In this document: positions 1 through 8,588 of the stretch, piece after piece | Position numbering within the stretch: the stretch's first letter is position 1 | Layout of the letters: every line of letters starts with the position of its first letter | Assembly (NCBI GenBank): GCA_947481635.1 | Contig: CANKHJ010000009.1 | Coordinates: 1 to 51,286, forward strand | Reading direction: 5' to 3' | DNA length: 51,286 nt | Source of the DNA: Bradyrhizobiaceae bacterium | Lineage (GTDB): Bacteria; Pseudomonadota; Alphaproteobacteria; Rhizobiales; Xanthobacteraceae | Notes under the pieces: model-generated | Seen by the model: only the letters and a program-made list of their open reading frames with translations | Told to the model about the DNA's origin: nothing | Database searches by the model: none | Program-made: the position numbers and the translations under genes

Positions 1-751
1 AGCTTCCGGCCTGTGAGGCCAGCAGCAATGCGAGCCCCTTGATCTCGTTGGTGTCGCCGAGCCGGCCGAGCGGCACGCCGTCCGCGAAGGCCTGCACCCG
101 TGCCGGATCGGTATGCAGCCGCCCGTCGCCGATATTGGTGAGAAACGGGCCAGGCGCGATCGCGTTGACCCGCACATTATAGGGCGCGAGGTCGATCGCG
201 GCCTGGCGCACGGCGTTGGCGAGGCCGGCCTTCGACGCGACGTAGCCATACCCGACGATCGGCTCGGCAAGCATTCCGGCGACCGACGTGGTCACGACGA
301 TGCTGCCGCTCTTGCGCGCTTTCATGTGACGCGCGGCCAGCGAGATGGTGAGCAGATTGGCGGTGAGGTTCACGTCCAGCACGTGGCGAAAATGCTTGAA
401 GTCGATGTCCGACACGCTGCCCTTGTCAGGGTCCATCAGAAATCCAATTCCGGAACTGATGCCGGCATTGGCGAAGACGATGTCGAGCCGCCCGTGTTTT
501 GAGGCGACGCCGTCGATCGCCGCGCGGAGCGCGACATCGTCGGCGATGTCGACGAGCTTGCTCTCGACCGAGCATCCCTCGCTGCGCAGTCGTTCGGTGT
601 GCTCCTCGAGCGTGCGCGGGTTGATGTCCGTGAGCAGCACATGAGCGCCGTTTTCGGCCAGCACCTCGGCGAAGGCGAGGCCGAGCCCGCTGGCGGCTCC
701 GGTCACCACCGCCACCTGGCCGTTGACGTTGAACAAGTTCGCCTGTTTCAC
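1..751 (-). CDS. SDR family NAD(P)-dependent oxidoreductase (3' end beyond window)
   Basis: This gene encodes a classical short-chain dehydrogenase/reductase, reading off the left edge of the window, so about 250 residues are visible and only a short C-terminal tail is missing. A Rossmann nucleotide-binding motif (TGAASGLGL) lies near residues 17-25, an NAG motif (FANAGIS) follows beta-strand 4, and the YxxxK catalytic pair is seen as YVASK. I start it at a GTG at 751 because a GAGGAGG ribosome binding site sits 6-7 bases upstream and the protein then begins just before the Rossmann strand. It is divergent from the alpha/beta hydrolase at 886 with about 130 bases between them. The family oxidises or reduces many alcohols and ketones. 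A role in the adjacent aromatic pathway is inferred from position only. Confidence 0.9.
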   Translation of the reverse strand, partial: MKQANLFNVNGQVAVVTGAASGLGLAFAEVLAENGAHVLLTDINPRTLEEHTERLRSEGCSVESKLVDIADDVALRAAIDGVASKHGRLDIVFANAGISSGIGFLMDPDKGSVSDIDFKHFRHVLDVNLTANLLTISLAARHMKARKSGSIVVTTSVAGMLAEPIVGYGYVASKAGLANAVRQAAIDLAPYNVRVNAIAPGPFLTNIGDGRLHTDPARVQAFADGVPLGRLGDTNEIKGLALLLASQAGS

Positions 752-885
752 GCACGCCTCCTCGAAAATTTCCGAGGGAGCCTAGCAAATGGCGTGTATC
801 AGGCCAGCCATCAAACGGCTTCTTTTGGCGCCGCTTGGCGGCTATAGAACACCGTCAAAGAAGGCGCCATCACTGGGGACGAGCT

Positions 886-1665
886 ATGCCGGGACGCGAG
901 ACTTTCGAGACCATTGCGGGCTGCAAGACGCGCATCATGCGGGGCGGGCGGGGTGCGCCGCTGCTGTTCCTGCATGGCGGCGGCGGCGCAAGCGTGTGGG
1001 TGCCGTTCATGGAGAAGCTGGCCGAGAAGTTCGAGGTGATCGTGCCCGAACATCCGGGCTTCGGCGGGTCGGACTCCCCCGAGTGGCTCGATAACATCGG
1101 CGACGTCGCCTATTTCTATCTCGATCTCATCGAGCAGCTTGGGCTCAAGGGCATCCACCTGGTCGGGACTTCCCTTGGCGGCTGGATCGCATGCGAGATC
1201 GCGGTGCGTGACGATTCCGCGCTCGCCAGCATCACTCTGGTCGATCCGGTCGGCATTCGCGTCAAGGGCGTGCGCAAGGCGGATATCTTCCTCCTCTCGC
1301 CCGAAGAGTCGATCCAGCATCTGTTCCATGGCAAGGCGCTGGTCGAGGGCGCGCTGGCGCGCGTCCCGTCCGAGGCCGAGATGGATATCGCGGCGCGGAA
1401 CCGGCTGACCATGGCCAAGCTCTCCTGGGAGCCGCGGCTGTTCAACCCGCATCTCTATAAATGGATGCACCGTATCAAGACACCGACGCTGGTGGTGTGG
1501 GGCGAGAATGACCGCATCGTGCCGAAGGAATACGGCCCGGCCTTTGTCGACCTGATCCCGGGATCGAAGCTCGAGATGATCCCGGAATGCGGCCACGTGC
1601 CGCATGTCGAGAAGCCGAACGAGCTCGCTGCCAAAATCATTGCCTTTGCCGGAGCGTCGCGCTGA
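886..1665 (+). CDS. alpha/beta hydrolase, possible meta-cleavage product (C-C) hydrolase
   Basis: A 259-residue alpha/beta-hydrolase-fold enzyme. The oxyanion region is HGGGG (about 27-31), the nucleophile is Ser96 in GTSLGG, the acid is probably Asp209 in GENDRIVP, and the base is His237 in CGHVPHVE. This MhpC/BphD-like architecture is used by hydrolases that split ring-cleavage products and also by many esterases, so the exact substrate is unknown. The ATG at 886 is chosen over an in-frame upstream ATG at 835 because GGGGACGAG precedes it and the protein then matches the family length. Its TGA stop shares a base with the ATG of the next gene (TGATG), so the two are translationally coupled. 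An extradiol dioxygenase encoded 12 kb away on the same strand could supply its substrate. That link is inference. Confidence 0.88.
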   Translation: MPGRETFETIAGCKTRIMRGGRGAPLLFLHGGGGASVWVPFMEKLAEKFEVIVPEHPGFGGSDSPEWLDNIGDVAYFYLDLIEQLGLKGIHLVGTSLGGWIACEIAVRDDSALASITLVDPVGIRVKGVRKADIFLLSPEESIQHLFHGKALVEGALARVPSEAEMDIAARNRLTMAKLSWEPRLFNPHLYKWMHRIKTPTLVVWGENDRIVPKEYGPAFVDLIPGSKLEMIPECGHVPHVEKPNELAAKIIAFAGASR

Positions 1666-2843
1666 TGAAGTTCTTCTTCTTTCACTTGATGCCTTATGCC
1701 GACCTCGATCTCGACTACGACAAAAAATACAACTCGGCCTGGATCACGCTTCCAAACAGTTATTTCGATCCGAAAAAGGGCCACGCGCTCTACAATCGCT
1801 ACCTCGACGAATTGGAGATGGCCGACACGCTCGGTTTCGATGGCGTCTGCGTCAATGAGCATCACCAGAATGCCTATGGCCTGATGCCGATTCCGGGCGT
1901 GATGGCCGGTGCGCTGGCGCGCCGCACCACCAACGCCAAGATCGCCGTGCTCGGCCGCGCGCTGCCGCTGCTCAACAACCCGGTCACGGTCGCGGAAGAA
2001 TACGCGATGCTCGACGTGATCACCGGCGGGCGGCTGATCGCGGGCTTCGTGCGCGGGATCGGCGCGGAGTATCACTCTTGGGGTGTGAACCCGGCGAATT
2101 CGCACGAGCGCTTCCACGAGGCGCACGACATCATCATCAAGGCCTGGACCGAGATCGGTCCGGTTCCCTATGAGGGCAAGCACTATAATTTCGAATACAT
2201 CAATTGCTGGCCACGGCCCTATCAGCAGCCGCATCCGCCGATCTGGATCCCCTCACAGGGCAGCCGCGAAACCATCGAATGGGCGGCGCATGCGTCGCGC
2301 CGCTACACCTATCTGCAGACCTTCAGTCCGGTGGCGGCGCTGGCGCATTTCATGAAGCTCTACAGCGAAGCGGCGGACCGCCAGGGCTGGACCGCGACGC
2401 CGGAACACAAGGGCTGGTCGGTGCCGACCTATGTTGCCGAGAGCGACGGACGCGCCTATGCGGAGGCGAAGCCGCATATCGAGAACTTCCTCAACAAGTT
2501 CCTGAAGATGCCGATCGAGATGCTGGCGCCGCCCGGCTACCAGTCGCTGGCGTCGGTGAAAGCGATCCGCGCCGCGAAGGAATCGATCCGCAAGCACCAG
2601 ACCATCGATGAACTGATCGCCAAGGGCATGTTCCTGTGCGGTTCGCCGGCCAGCCTGCGCGCAAAGATCGCGCAATATCAGAGCGAGATCGGCTTCGGCT
2701 ATCTGCTCGCCAACCTGCAATTCGGCACGCTGCCGCATGAGCTAACGCGCAAGTCGGCGACGCTGTTCGCGCAGGAGGTGATGCCGCATTTTCGGGATGC
2801 AGCGGCGCCGTCCGCCGCACGCGAGCCGGCGCACGCGAAGTAG
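1665..2843 (+). CDS. LLM class flavin-dependent oxidoreductase
   Basis: A 392-residue protein of the bacterial luciferase-like monooxygenase fold, an FMN- or F420-dependent TIM barrel. Typical features are the N-terminal segment with a conserved EHHQNAYG near residues 64-71, a strand with LGRALPLLNNPVTVAEE, the GGRLIAGFVRG motif near residue 123, and an insertion ending in CGSP late in the chain. Members with this EHH pattern are usually reduced-flavin monooxygenases acting on small organics or aromatics. The start codon overlaps the stop of the hydrolase upstream (TGATG), which makes a two-gene operon. No flavin reductase partner is encoded nearby, so reduced flavin would come from elsewhere. 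The substrate is unknown; oxygenation of a ring intermediate is an inference from the neighbourhood. Confidence 0.9.
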   Translation: MKFFFFHLMPYADLDLDYDKKYNSAWITLPNSYFDPKKGHALYNRYLDELEMADTLGFDGVCVNEHHQNAYGLMPIPGVMAGALARRTTNAKIAVLGRALPLLNNPVTVAEEYAMLDVITGGRLIAGFVRGIGAEYHSWGVNPANSHERFHEAHDIIIKAWTEIGPVPYEGKHYNFEYINCWPRPYQQPHPPIWIPSQGSRETIEWAAHASRRYTYLQTFSPVAALAHFMKLYSEAADRQGWTATPEHKGWSVPTYVAESDGRAYAEAKPHIENFLNKFLKMPIEMLAPPGYQSLASVKAIRAAKESIRKHQTIDELIAKGMFLCGSPASLRAKIAQYQSEIGFGYLLANLQFGTLPHELTRKSATLFAQEVMPHFRDAAAPSAAREPAHAK

Positions 2844-2863
2844 GTCTGCAAACCCCGCTCCGC

Positions 2864-2955
2864 TGTCATCGTCCGCGAAAGCGGACGATCCAGTATTCCG
2901 TGTCCTATCGATAGGCCTCGGAATACTGGATGCCCCGCTTTCGCGGGGCATGACA
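2864..2955. repeat. large intergenic palindrome, REP-like copy 1
   Basis: An imperfect long inverted repeat between two convergent genes. The outer arms are TGTCATCGTCCGC on the left and GGGGCATGACA on the right. The inner arms CCAGTATTCCG and CGGAATACTGG are perfect complements around a central loop. Each arm carries its own small hairpin (GTCCGCgaaaGCGGAC and CCCCGCtttcGCGGGG), so the transcript could form a cruciform-like structure. Lying between convergent genes, it could act as a bidirectional terminator or mRNA 3' stabiliser. It belongs to the same family as the copies at 4641, 12651, 14501 and 46724. Confidence 0.8.
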
Positions 2956-2978
2956 ATTGAGGGAGCGAGGCGAACGCC

Positions 2979-3929
2979 TCACATCTTCAGCAGCTTCTCC
3001 GCGTTGCCGTGCAGCACCTTCTCGCGGTCTTCTGCACACAGCGGCACGGTCTTCATCCATTCAGTGCCGAGCTTGTTGTTCACGAACGGATAATCGACCG
3101 AGAACAGGATCCGGTCGATGCCGAGTTCCATCATCGTGCAGAGCAGTGCCGGGTTGGAGAAGTTGCCACTGGTCGTGACCCAGAAATGGTGCGCGAAGGC
3201 CTCGCGGAATTTCACCTTGCCGTCGCGGGAGAACGACTCGTCGAGGCGGTGCAGCAGGAACGGCAGGCCTTCGCCGAGATGGCCGAGCACCATCTTGAGG
3301 TTGGGATATTGCTTGAACGCGCCGCTCAGCACCATGCGAACCGCCGCCGTGCCGGTCTCGACACCGAAACCCCAGCCGGCCGACAGGATCGCCGGATATT
3401 CCTTGGCATACTCCTTGTAATAGCGGTCGATCACCGTCGGATCCGGGACCGCGGGATGCAGATAGATCGGCACGTCGAGCTTCTCGGCGCGCTCGAAGAT
3501 CGGCCAGAACTGCTTCTCATCGATGAAGTGGCCATTGGTCAGGCCATGCACCATGGCGCCCTTGAAGCCGAGCTTGGTGATGCAGCGCTCCAACTCGTCG
3601 GCGGAGGCCTTCGGGTCGGCGGTCGGAAGCGCCGCAAATCCCGCGAAGCGGGTCGGGTGCGCCTTCACGATCTCGGCCAGCCGGTCGTTGATGCGGCGCG
3701 CCATCGGCACCGCGGTCTCGGCATCCATCTTCTGGACCGACGGCGCGGCCTGCGACAGCACCTGGACGTCGATGCCGCCCTCGTCCATTTCCTTGAGGCG
3801 GAGGTCAAAGTCCACCATGCGCGGGGCGACATGCGGCGGACCGGCCACGTCGACGCCCTTAAGGTGGTTCTTCAGTTCGGAATCCCAGTAATGCTCTTCA
3901 AGCGCGATCACGCGCGTGCCGCCGGCCAT
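2979..3929 (-). CDS. amidohydrolase-2 family protein, gamma-resorcylate decarboxylase-like
   Basis: A 316-residue metal-dependent TIM-barrel protein of the ACMSD/amidohydrolase-2 family. The expected ligands can be read: Glu11 and His13 in ALEEHYW, His158 in IYLHP, His217 in LGHLGEG and Asp279 in FSVDYPF. The EEH start, the TTSGNF segment and the FSVDYPF motif match non-oxidative (de)carboxylases such as gamma-resorcylate (2,6-dihydroxybenzoate) and 5-carboxyvanillate decarboxylases. These remove CO2 from phenolic acids without oxygen or an organic cofactor. I start it at the ATG at 3929, preceded by AAGGAGGAGCG, instead of an upstream ATG at 3983. It is divergent from the cupin gene at 4056. 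The substrate is not determined; hydrolysis of a lactone is a possible alternative in this superfamily. Confidence 0.85.
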   Translation of the reverse strand: MAGGTRVIALEEHYWDSELKNHLKGVDVAGPPHVAPRMVDFDLRLKEMDEGGIDVQVLSQAAPSVQKMDAETAVPMARRINDRLAEIVKAHPTRFAGFAALPTADPKASADELERCITKLGFKGAMVHGLTNGHFIDEKQFWPIFERAEKLDVPIYLHPAVPDPTVIDRYYKEYAKEYPAILSAGWGFGVETGTAAVRMVLSGAFKQYPNLKMVLGHLGEGLPFLLHRLDESFSRDGKVKFREAFAHHFWVTTSGNFSNPALLCTMMELGIDRILFSVDYPFVNNKLGTEWMKTVPLCAEDREKVLHGNAEKLLKM

Positions 3930-4055
3930 TCGCTCCTCCTTTGAAAGGCCGGGGATATGAGCATTCCCGACCCGCGCCTGCAAGCTATGCGCAAGATCAG
4001 GTGGACGCGCGACGGAAAAAATCTAGGATGCGCGCCGCATAGCGGGAGGAATGAC

Positions 4056-4610
4056 ATGAGTGGAATCAGGCGTGTGGTCACCGGCCACGACAAGGACGGC
4101 AAAGCGGTGGTGGTGATCGACGGCACGGCGCCGAATGTGAAGGAGCGTAAGGCCGCCAACGTCGTCTCGACGCTGATGTGGGTGGTCAACGAAACCCCGG
4201 CCGATATTTCCGGCAGCGCCGATCGCGCAACGGCCGATATCGGGGTCGCGCCCCCGCCCAACGGCCACATTTTCCGCATCGTCGACTTCCTGCCGGCGTC
4301 CGGTGCTTCCGGGGAGGGCAATGAGGCGATGCTGCGCGAGATGGGGATCAAGAATGATGGCGGCACGCCGCCGCGCCACGCCTTCACCCACCGCACCAAG
4401 AGCATCGACTATGCGCTGATCCTCGAGGGCGAGATCGACATGCTGCTCGACGACAGCGAGATCCACCTCAAGGCCGGCGACGTGCTGGTCCAGCAGGGCA
4501 CCAACCATGCCTGGGTCAACAACACCGACAAGGTATGCCGTGTGGCCTTCGTGCTGATTGATGGGGTCGAACCGCCGGCGTGGAAGCTGAAGCCAAGCGC
4601 CGGGCATTGA
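4056..4610 (+). CDS. cupin domain-containing protein
   Basis: A 184-residue protein with a single conserved beta-barrel in its C-terminal half. It runs from HAFTHRTKSIDYALILEGEI through DVLVQQGTNHAWVN, which fits cupin motif 1 and motif 2 with metal-binding histidines. The glutamate usually seen in motif 1 seems to be replaced by Asp in SIDY, so whether it is a catalytic dioxygenase, an isomerase or a binding protein cannot be said. The ATG at 4056 follows GGGAGGAATGAC; the ATG five bases earlier is out of frame. It is divergent from the decarboxylase-like gene at 3929 and followed by a palindromic repeat. Placement inside the catabolic island suggests a role on an aromatic acid or its cleavage product. 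Confidence 0.82.
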   Translation: MSGIRRVVTGHDKDGKAVVVIDGTAPNVKERKAANVVSTLMWVVNETPADISGSADRATADIGVAPPPNGHIFRIVDFLPASGASGEGNEAMLREMGIKNDGGTPPRHAFTHRTKSIDYALILEGEIDMLLDDSEIHLKAGDVLVQQGTNHAWVNNTDKVCRVAFVLIDGVEPPAWKLKPSAGH

Positions 4611-4640
4611 GGCGCCAACTGGCGTCACAGTCTCTCGCTC

Positions 4641-4739
4641 GTCATGGCCGGGCTTGTCCCGGCCATCCACGTCTTTCTTGTTTCTTGGCCGGTCGAAAAA
4701 AGCAAGACGTGGATGCCCGGCACAAGGCCGGGCATGACG
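4641..4739. repeat. large intergenic palindrome, REP-like copy 2
   Basis: A long inverted repeat between convergent genes. GTCATGGCCGGGCTTGTCCC on the left pairs with a right end reading GGCCGGGCATGAC, and ACGTCTTTCTT pairs with AGCAAGACGT. Each outer arm is itself a small hairpin around CCGGGC/GTCCCGG. Position and architecture match the other palindromes in the window, especially copy 5 at 46724. It could terminate transcription of both the cupin gene and the leftward ABC operon. Confidence 0.8.
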
Positions 4740-4744
4740 GAAAA

Positions 4745-5596
4745 CTACTGGTTCGCCTTCCACGGCACGCAGATGCGCTCCAGTTCCTGGAACAGCGCCG
4801 AGGCGATCAGGCCGATGAAGCCGATCGTGACGATGCCGACGAACATCACGTCGACCTGCAGCAATTCCCACGAGCTCCAGATCAGATAGCCGATGCCGGT
4901 CTTCGAGGCGACGAATTCGGATGCCACCAGGATGATGAACGACACCGCGAGCGCGATGCGCAGGCCGGCGAAGATCATCGGCAGCGCGCCGAAGAAAATG
5001 ATGCGCCGGAACAACATGCTCTGGCTCGCGCCGTAATTCCTGGCGACGTCCCAGTAAATCTTTTCGATATTCGAGGCGCCGGCGTAAGTGTTCACGATCA
5101 CCGGGAAGAACACGCCGATGGCGACCAGCGCGATCTTGGATGCGTCCCCGAAGCCGAGCGCCAGCAGCAGCAGCGGCATCAGCGCGACCTTCGGGATCGG
5201 AAACAGCGCGGCGATCAATGGATCGAAAAAGATCCGTACCGGCTTGAACATCGCCATCAGCAGGCCCATCGCCACGCCCGGGATCGCGCCCAGCAGGAAG
5301 CCGGTGATCGCGCGGTAGAGGGTCGCCGCGGTGTGGATCGGAAGCATGCCGACGGTCAGCTCCTCCCAATATTTCACCGCGATGTCGCTCGGCGTAGGAA
5401 TGAAGCGGCGATCGCCGAAGCCGGCCATCAACAAGAGCTGCCACACCAGCAGCAGGCCGAGCGGCGAGATGAAATAGAGCAGGCGCTCGCGCGCCTTCGG
5501 CGAAAACATTGATTTTTTCACCTCGACGACCGGACGGGCCGCGCGGGTCTTCACCGTACTCTTGGTTGTCGGCCCGGTGGTGCTCGCGATTGTCAT
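4745..5596 (-). CDS. ABC transporter permease (SsuC/TauC type)
   Basis: A 283-residue inner-membrane permease of the binding-protein-dependent transport family. After a charged, Thr-rich N-terminal tail of about 38 residues there are six predicted hydrophobic segments. The EAA-type loop is visible as ARNYGASQSMLFRRIIFF, which contacts the ATPase. This subclass serves importers of sulfonates, nitrate, taurine, pyrimidine precursors and aromatic carboxylates. Its ATG overlaps the TGA of the ATPase gene by four bases (ATGA), so the two are translationally coupled. It is the last gene of the leftward operon ubiD, two binding proteins, ATPase, permease, and is followed directly by a palindromic repeat. 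Confidence 0.93.
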   Translation of the reverse strand: MTIASTTGPTTKSTVKTRAARPVVEVKKSMFSPKARERLLYFISPLGLLLVWQLLLMAGFGDRRFIPTPSDIAVKYWEELTVGMLPIHTAATLYRAITGFLLGAIPGVAMGLLMAMFKPVRIFFDPLIAALFPIPKVALMPLLLLALGFGDASKIALVAIGVFFPVIVNTYAGASNIEKIYWDVARNYGASQSMLFRRIIFFGALPMIFAGLRIALAVSFIILVASEFVASKTGIGYLIWSSWELLQVDVMFVGIVTIGFIGLIASALFQELERICVPWKANQ

Positions 5597-6390
5597 AGCG
5601 CCATCTCCGCTCTTGCGCGGTTTACTTCATCTTCGAGCACGCGCCAGATATCGAGCTTGAGCTTGCCGAATTCCGGCTCCGCCTGCAGCGTGACGACGTC
5701 GCGCGGATGCGTGAAAGGAACGTTGATAATGGTTTTGATGCGGCCGGGCTGCGCGGTCATGACCACGATGCGGGTGCCGAGCAGCAGCGCTTCCTCGATC
5801 GAGTGGGTGACGTAGATGACGGTCTTGCCGGTCTGCTCCCACATGCGGACCAGCTCGGCCTGCAGAATGGTGCGGTTCTGCGCGTCGAGCGCCGCGAAGG
5901 GCTCGTCCATCAACAGCATGCCGGGGTTGGTGACGAATGCGCGCGCGATCGCGCCGCGCTGGCGCATGCCGCCCGAAAGCTGATGCGGATAATGTTTGCG
6001 GAAACGGGTCAGGCCGACCAGCGTCAACGCCTCGTCGACGCGCTTCCTGGCCTCTTCGCGCGGCACGCCGCGGGTGTCGAGGCCGAAGCGCACATTGGTC
6101 TCGACGTCCATCCAGGGGAACAATCCGCTGTCCTGGAACACCATGGCGTTTTCCACGTCCCAGCCGGCGGCATCGACCCCGATTTCACCGCCGGTCTGAT
6201 GATCGAGGTTGGCGAGGATTCGCAGCAACGTCGACTTGCCGCAGCCCGAAGGGCCGAGCAGACAAAGGAATTCGCCGGATTCGATCCGCAGATCGATATG
6301 GTCGAGCGCGATCACGGCGTTGGGGCCGATGCCGTATTGCTTGTCTACGCTGACAATGTCGATGGACGCACCGCGCCGCTCAAGAGCCAT
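5593..6390 (-). CDS. ABC transporter ATP-binding protein (SsuB/TauB type)
   Basis: A 265-residue ABC ATPase. Walker A is GPSGCGKST (46-54), the Q-loop is at Gln86 in FQDSGLFPW, the signature is LSGGMRQR (138-145), Walker B is LLMDEP (159-164), and the switch histidine is His196 in THSIEE. The form and length match the nitrate/sulfonate/taurine importer subfamily. The ATG at 6390 is preferred over the GTG at 6396 because GGAG lies five bases before it. The gap to the upstream binding-protein gene is about 70 bases. It energises the permease encoded immediately downstream and takes substrate from one or both binding proteins of the operon. Confidence 0.94.
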   Translation of the reverse strand: MALERRGASIDIVSVDKQYGIGPNAVIALDHIDLRIESGEFLCLLGPSGCGKSTLLRILANLDHQTGGEIGVDAAGWDVENAMVFQDSGLFPWMDVETNVRFGLDTRGVPREEARKRVDEALTLVGLTRFRKHYPHQLSGGMRQRGAIARAFVTNPGMLLMDEPFAALDAQNRTILQAELVRMWEQTGKTVIYVTHSIEEALLLGTRIVVMTAQPGRIKTIINVPFTHPRDVVTLQAEPEFGKLKLDIWRVLEDEVNRARAEMAL

Positions 6391-6462
6391 AACCACTCCG
6401 ATATCCAGTTCCGTCCCGCATCCGCCGACCAGGAGACGCGACTCTCTTGATAATGCCGGCCG

Positions 6463-7491
6463 TTAACGGCAGCCGGCGAGCTTGCTGTCTTTGTTCTCGA
6501 CTTCGAACGGGCCGAGTTGCGCATTGGCGTAATCGACATAGGTGCTTGTGACCAGCTTGTCGGCCGCGAAAGTCTTGCCCGCGAGACCTTCCTTCACGAA
6601 GAACGCCTGAAGATCAAGCGCGCTGTCCATCGGCACGCGTCCGGTCGGGCTGCGCGCCGGCCATGGGTATTTATTGAGCATGTCGGGATTGCGCTCCGTG
6701 CCGGTGCGCACCGCGATGTCGATCGCCTCGGCGCGGTTCTTGCCGCCGTGATAGGCTTGGCAATAATCCCGCACCGCGCGCATATAGGCCACGAAGTAGC
6801 GCTTGACCATCGCGTCATTCTTGGCCGCCCAGTCGGTATTCATGAACGCCACGGCGATGATCATCGGGCTGGGTTTCATATACGCATCGACCTCGGCGAG
6901 GACATAGCCGAGGCCCTTCTCGACGATCTGCGAACCATAGGGCGGCGCCAGCATGCCGGCATCCAGCGCCTTGTTGGCGAAGGCGAGCGCCACCTGGCTG
7001 AACGGCATGAACTTCACCTCGACATCCTTCAGCGTCAGACCGACGGTCTCGAGCGCCTTGGAGATCTCGTAATTGTTCACCGCGCCGCGCGAATTCGCGC
7101 TGATCGAGCGGCCCTTGAGGTCCGCGAAGGTCTTGACGCTGTCCTTGAGGTCGATGCGCACGACGAGATCATGTTTCACGGGCGTGCTCACCCGGTCCGC
7201 CGCCACGATCACCGGCAGGTCCTTCTGCAAGGCGTTGAAGTAAGTCGCCGACAATCCGCCTTCGACCACCTGGAGCCGGCCCTGTGCGAGCAGCGCCATC
7301 GCGTCGCCCGAGGTATCGAGATCGACCAGTTCGACGTTGACGCCGGCCTCTTTGAAATAGCCCTTCTCGACCGCGAGGACGGTCGCAAGCGACCCAAGCG
7401 AGCGCACCGTACCGACACGGACCGGCTCCTGTGCCTGCGCGGCCGTGAGGCCGCACAGGATGGCGAGGACGAGTGCGACCGCGCGGGTCAC
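6463..7491 (-). CDS. ABC transporter substrate-binding protein, SsuA/NMT1 type (paralogue 2)
   Basis: A 342-residue periplasmic binding protein of the NMT1/THI5-like family. A Sec signal peptide is clear (about residues 1-20, cleavage after AQA). The mature protein starts with VRVGTVRSLGS and has the usual EKGYFKEAGVNVELVDLD segment. It begins at a GTG one base after the stop of its upstream neighbour, so translation is coupled. By eye the first 94 mature positions share about 57 identities with that neighbour, so the two are tandem duplicates that have diverged. Both end in a Cys-containing tail (LAGCR here, LKNCGK there). The ligand is unknown; a small organic acid is a reasonable inference from the UbiD and other enzymes nearby. 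Confidence 0.9.
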   Translation of the reverse strand: MTRAVALVLAILCGLTAAQAQEPVRVGTVRSLGSLATVLAVEKGYFKEAGVNVELVDLDTSGDAMALLAQGRLQVVEGGLSATYFNALQKDLPVIVAADRVSTPVKHDLVVRIDLKDSVKTFADLKGRSISANSRGAVNNYEISKALETVGLTLKDVEVKFMPFSQVALAFANKALDAGMLAPPYGSQIVEKGLGYVLAEVDAYMKPSPMIIAVAFMNTDWAAKNDAMVKRYFVAYMRAVRDYCQAYHGGKNRAEAIDIAVRTGTERNPDMLNKYPWPARSPTGRVPMDSALDLQAFFVKEGLAGKTFAADKLVTSTYVDYANAQLGPFEVENKDSKLAGCR

Positions 7492-7492
7492 G

Positions 7493-8542
7493 CTATTTGC
7501 CGCAATTCTTCAGCGTGCTGGCCGTGTTCTTGAGAACGAACGGGCCGAGCTGCTGATTGGCGTAATCGATGTATTCGGTGGTGGCGATGCGCTCGATCGG
7601 AAGATTGGCCTTGGTGAAGCCGTTCTCGCGGAACCATTTCTGCGAGTCGAGCAGGCTCGCCTTGTTCACATTTCCGGTCACGTCGCGGCCGGCCCAGGGA
7701 AACTTGTTCAGGAATTCCGGACGGCGCTCGACGCCGGTGCGGGTGGCGATCTGGACGGCTTCCTCGCGTGCCTGCGGATCCATATGATAGGCTTGGCAGA
7801 AGTCGCGCACGGCGCGCTGGTATGCGACGAAATATTTCTTCGCGACTTCCTTGTTGTCCTTGGCCCAGTCGGTGTTGACGAGGACGCCCGCGATCTGGAT
7901 CGGGAACGGCTTGATCACGTCGTCAGTGTCGAGCAGTTCGAAGGCGTCGCCCGCTTCCGGCAGGCTGTGCGACCATGGCGTGATGGTGAGCGCCGAATCG
8001 ATTGCGCGGTTCTTGAACGCGACCACGAGTTGCGGGAACGGCATCACCTTGACCTCGACGTCCTTGATCGAGAGGCCGGCGCTTTCCAACACCTTGCCGG
8101 TCTCGTAGAGCGAGATCGAGCCCGCGCCGTTGGTCGTGGTGATCGTGCCCTTGAGGTCCTTGATCGACTTGATCTTGTCCTTCAGGTCGCTGCGGACCAG
8201 GATCTTATGCCCGATCGGTGAACTGGTGCGGTCGGCGGCGATGACAATCGGCAGGTTGCGGTCGAGCGCGTTGAAGAACCCGGCGCTGATGCCGCCCTCG
8301 ATCATCTGCATCGAGCCTTGCGCCAGGATCGCCATCGCATCCGCGCTGGAATCGAGGTCGATGATTTCGACATTGATGCCGACCTCTTTGAAATAGCCCT
8401 TTTCCATGCCGATATAGGTGCCGAGCGACGCCAGCGAGCGCGCCATCCCGACCTTGACCGTCACCATCTGCTGCGCCTGCGCGAGCGACGCGCCCGCGAT
8501 GATCATCACCGATGAAAGCAGAATGGGCTTTAAGATTTTCAT
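7493..8542 (-). CDS. ABC transporter substrate-binding protein, SsuA/NMT1 type (paralogue 1)
   Basis: A 349-residue exported binding protein with a signal peptide of about 23 residues ending in SLAQA. The mature protein shows the NMT1-like fold, with KVGMARSLASLG, EKGYFKEVGINVEIIDLD and later a conserved YFVAYQRAVRDFCQAYH helix shared with paralogue 2. It starts 46 bases after the ubiD stop and ends one base before the start of paralogue 2, inside the same leftward transcription unit. Keeping two binding proteins for one permease/ATPase pair suggests the importer handles two related ligands, or that the proteins form a heteromeric sensor/transport pair. Both options are inference. Confidence 0.91.
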   Translation of the reverse strand: MKILKPILLSSVMIIAGASLAQAQQMVTVKVGMARSLASLGTYIGMEKGYFKEVGINVEIIDLDSSADAMAILAQGSMQMIEGGISAGFFNALDRNLPIVIAADRTSSPIGHKILVRSDLKDKIKSIKDLKGTITTTNGAGSISLYETGKVLESAGLSIKDVEVKVMPFPQLVVAFKNRAIDSALTITPWSHSLPEAGDAFELLDTDDVIKPFPIQIAGVLVNTDWAKDNKEVAKKYFVAYQRAVRDFCQAYHMDPQAREEAVQIATRTGVERRPEFLNKFPWAGRDVTGNVNKASLLDSQKWFRENGFTKANLPIERIATTEYIDYANQQLGPFVLKNTASTLKNCGK

Positions 8543-8588
8543 AGTGTCCTCCGGTCAGTGCTTTTGTTTTGGATGAAGGTGGATCGGT

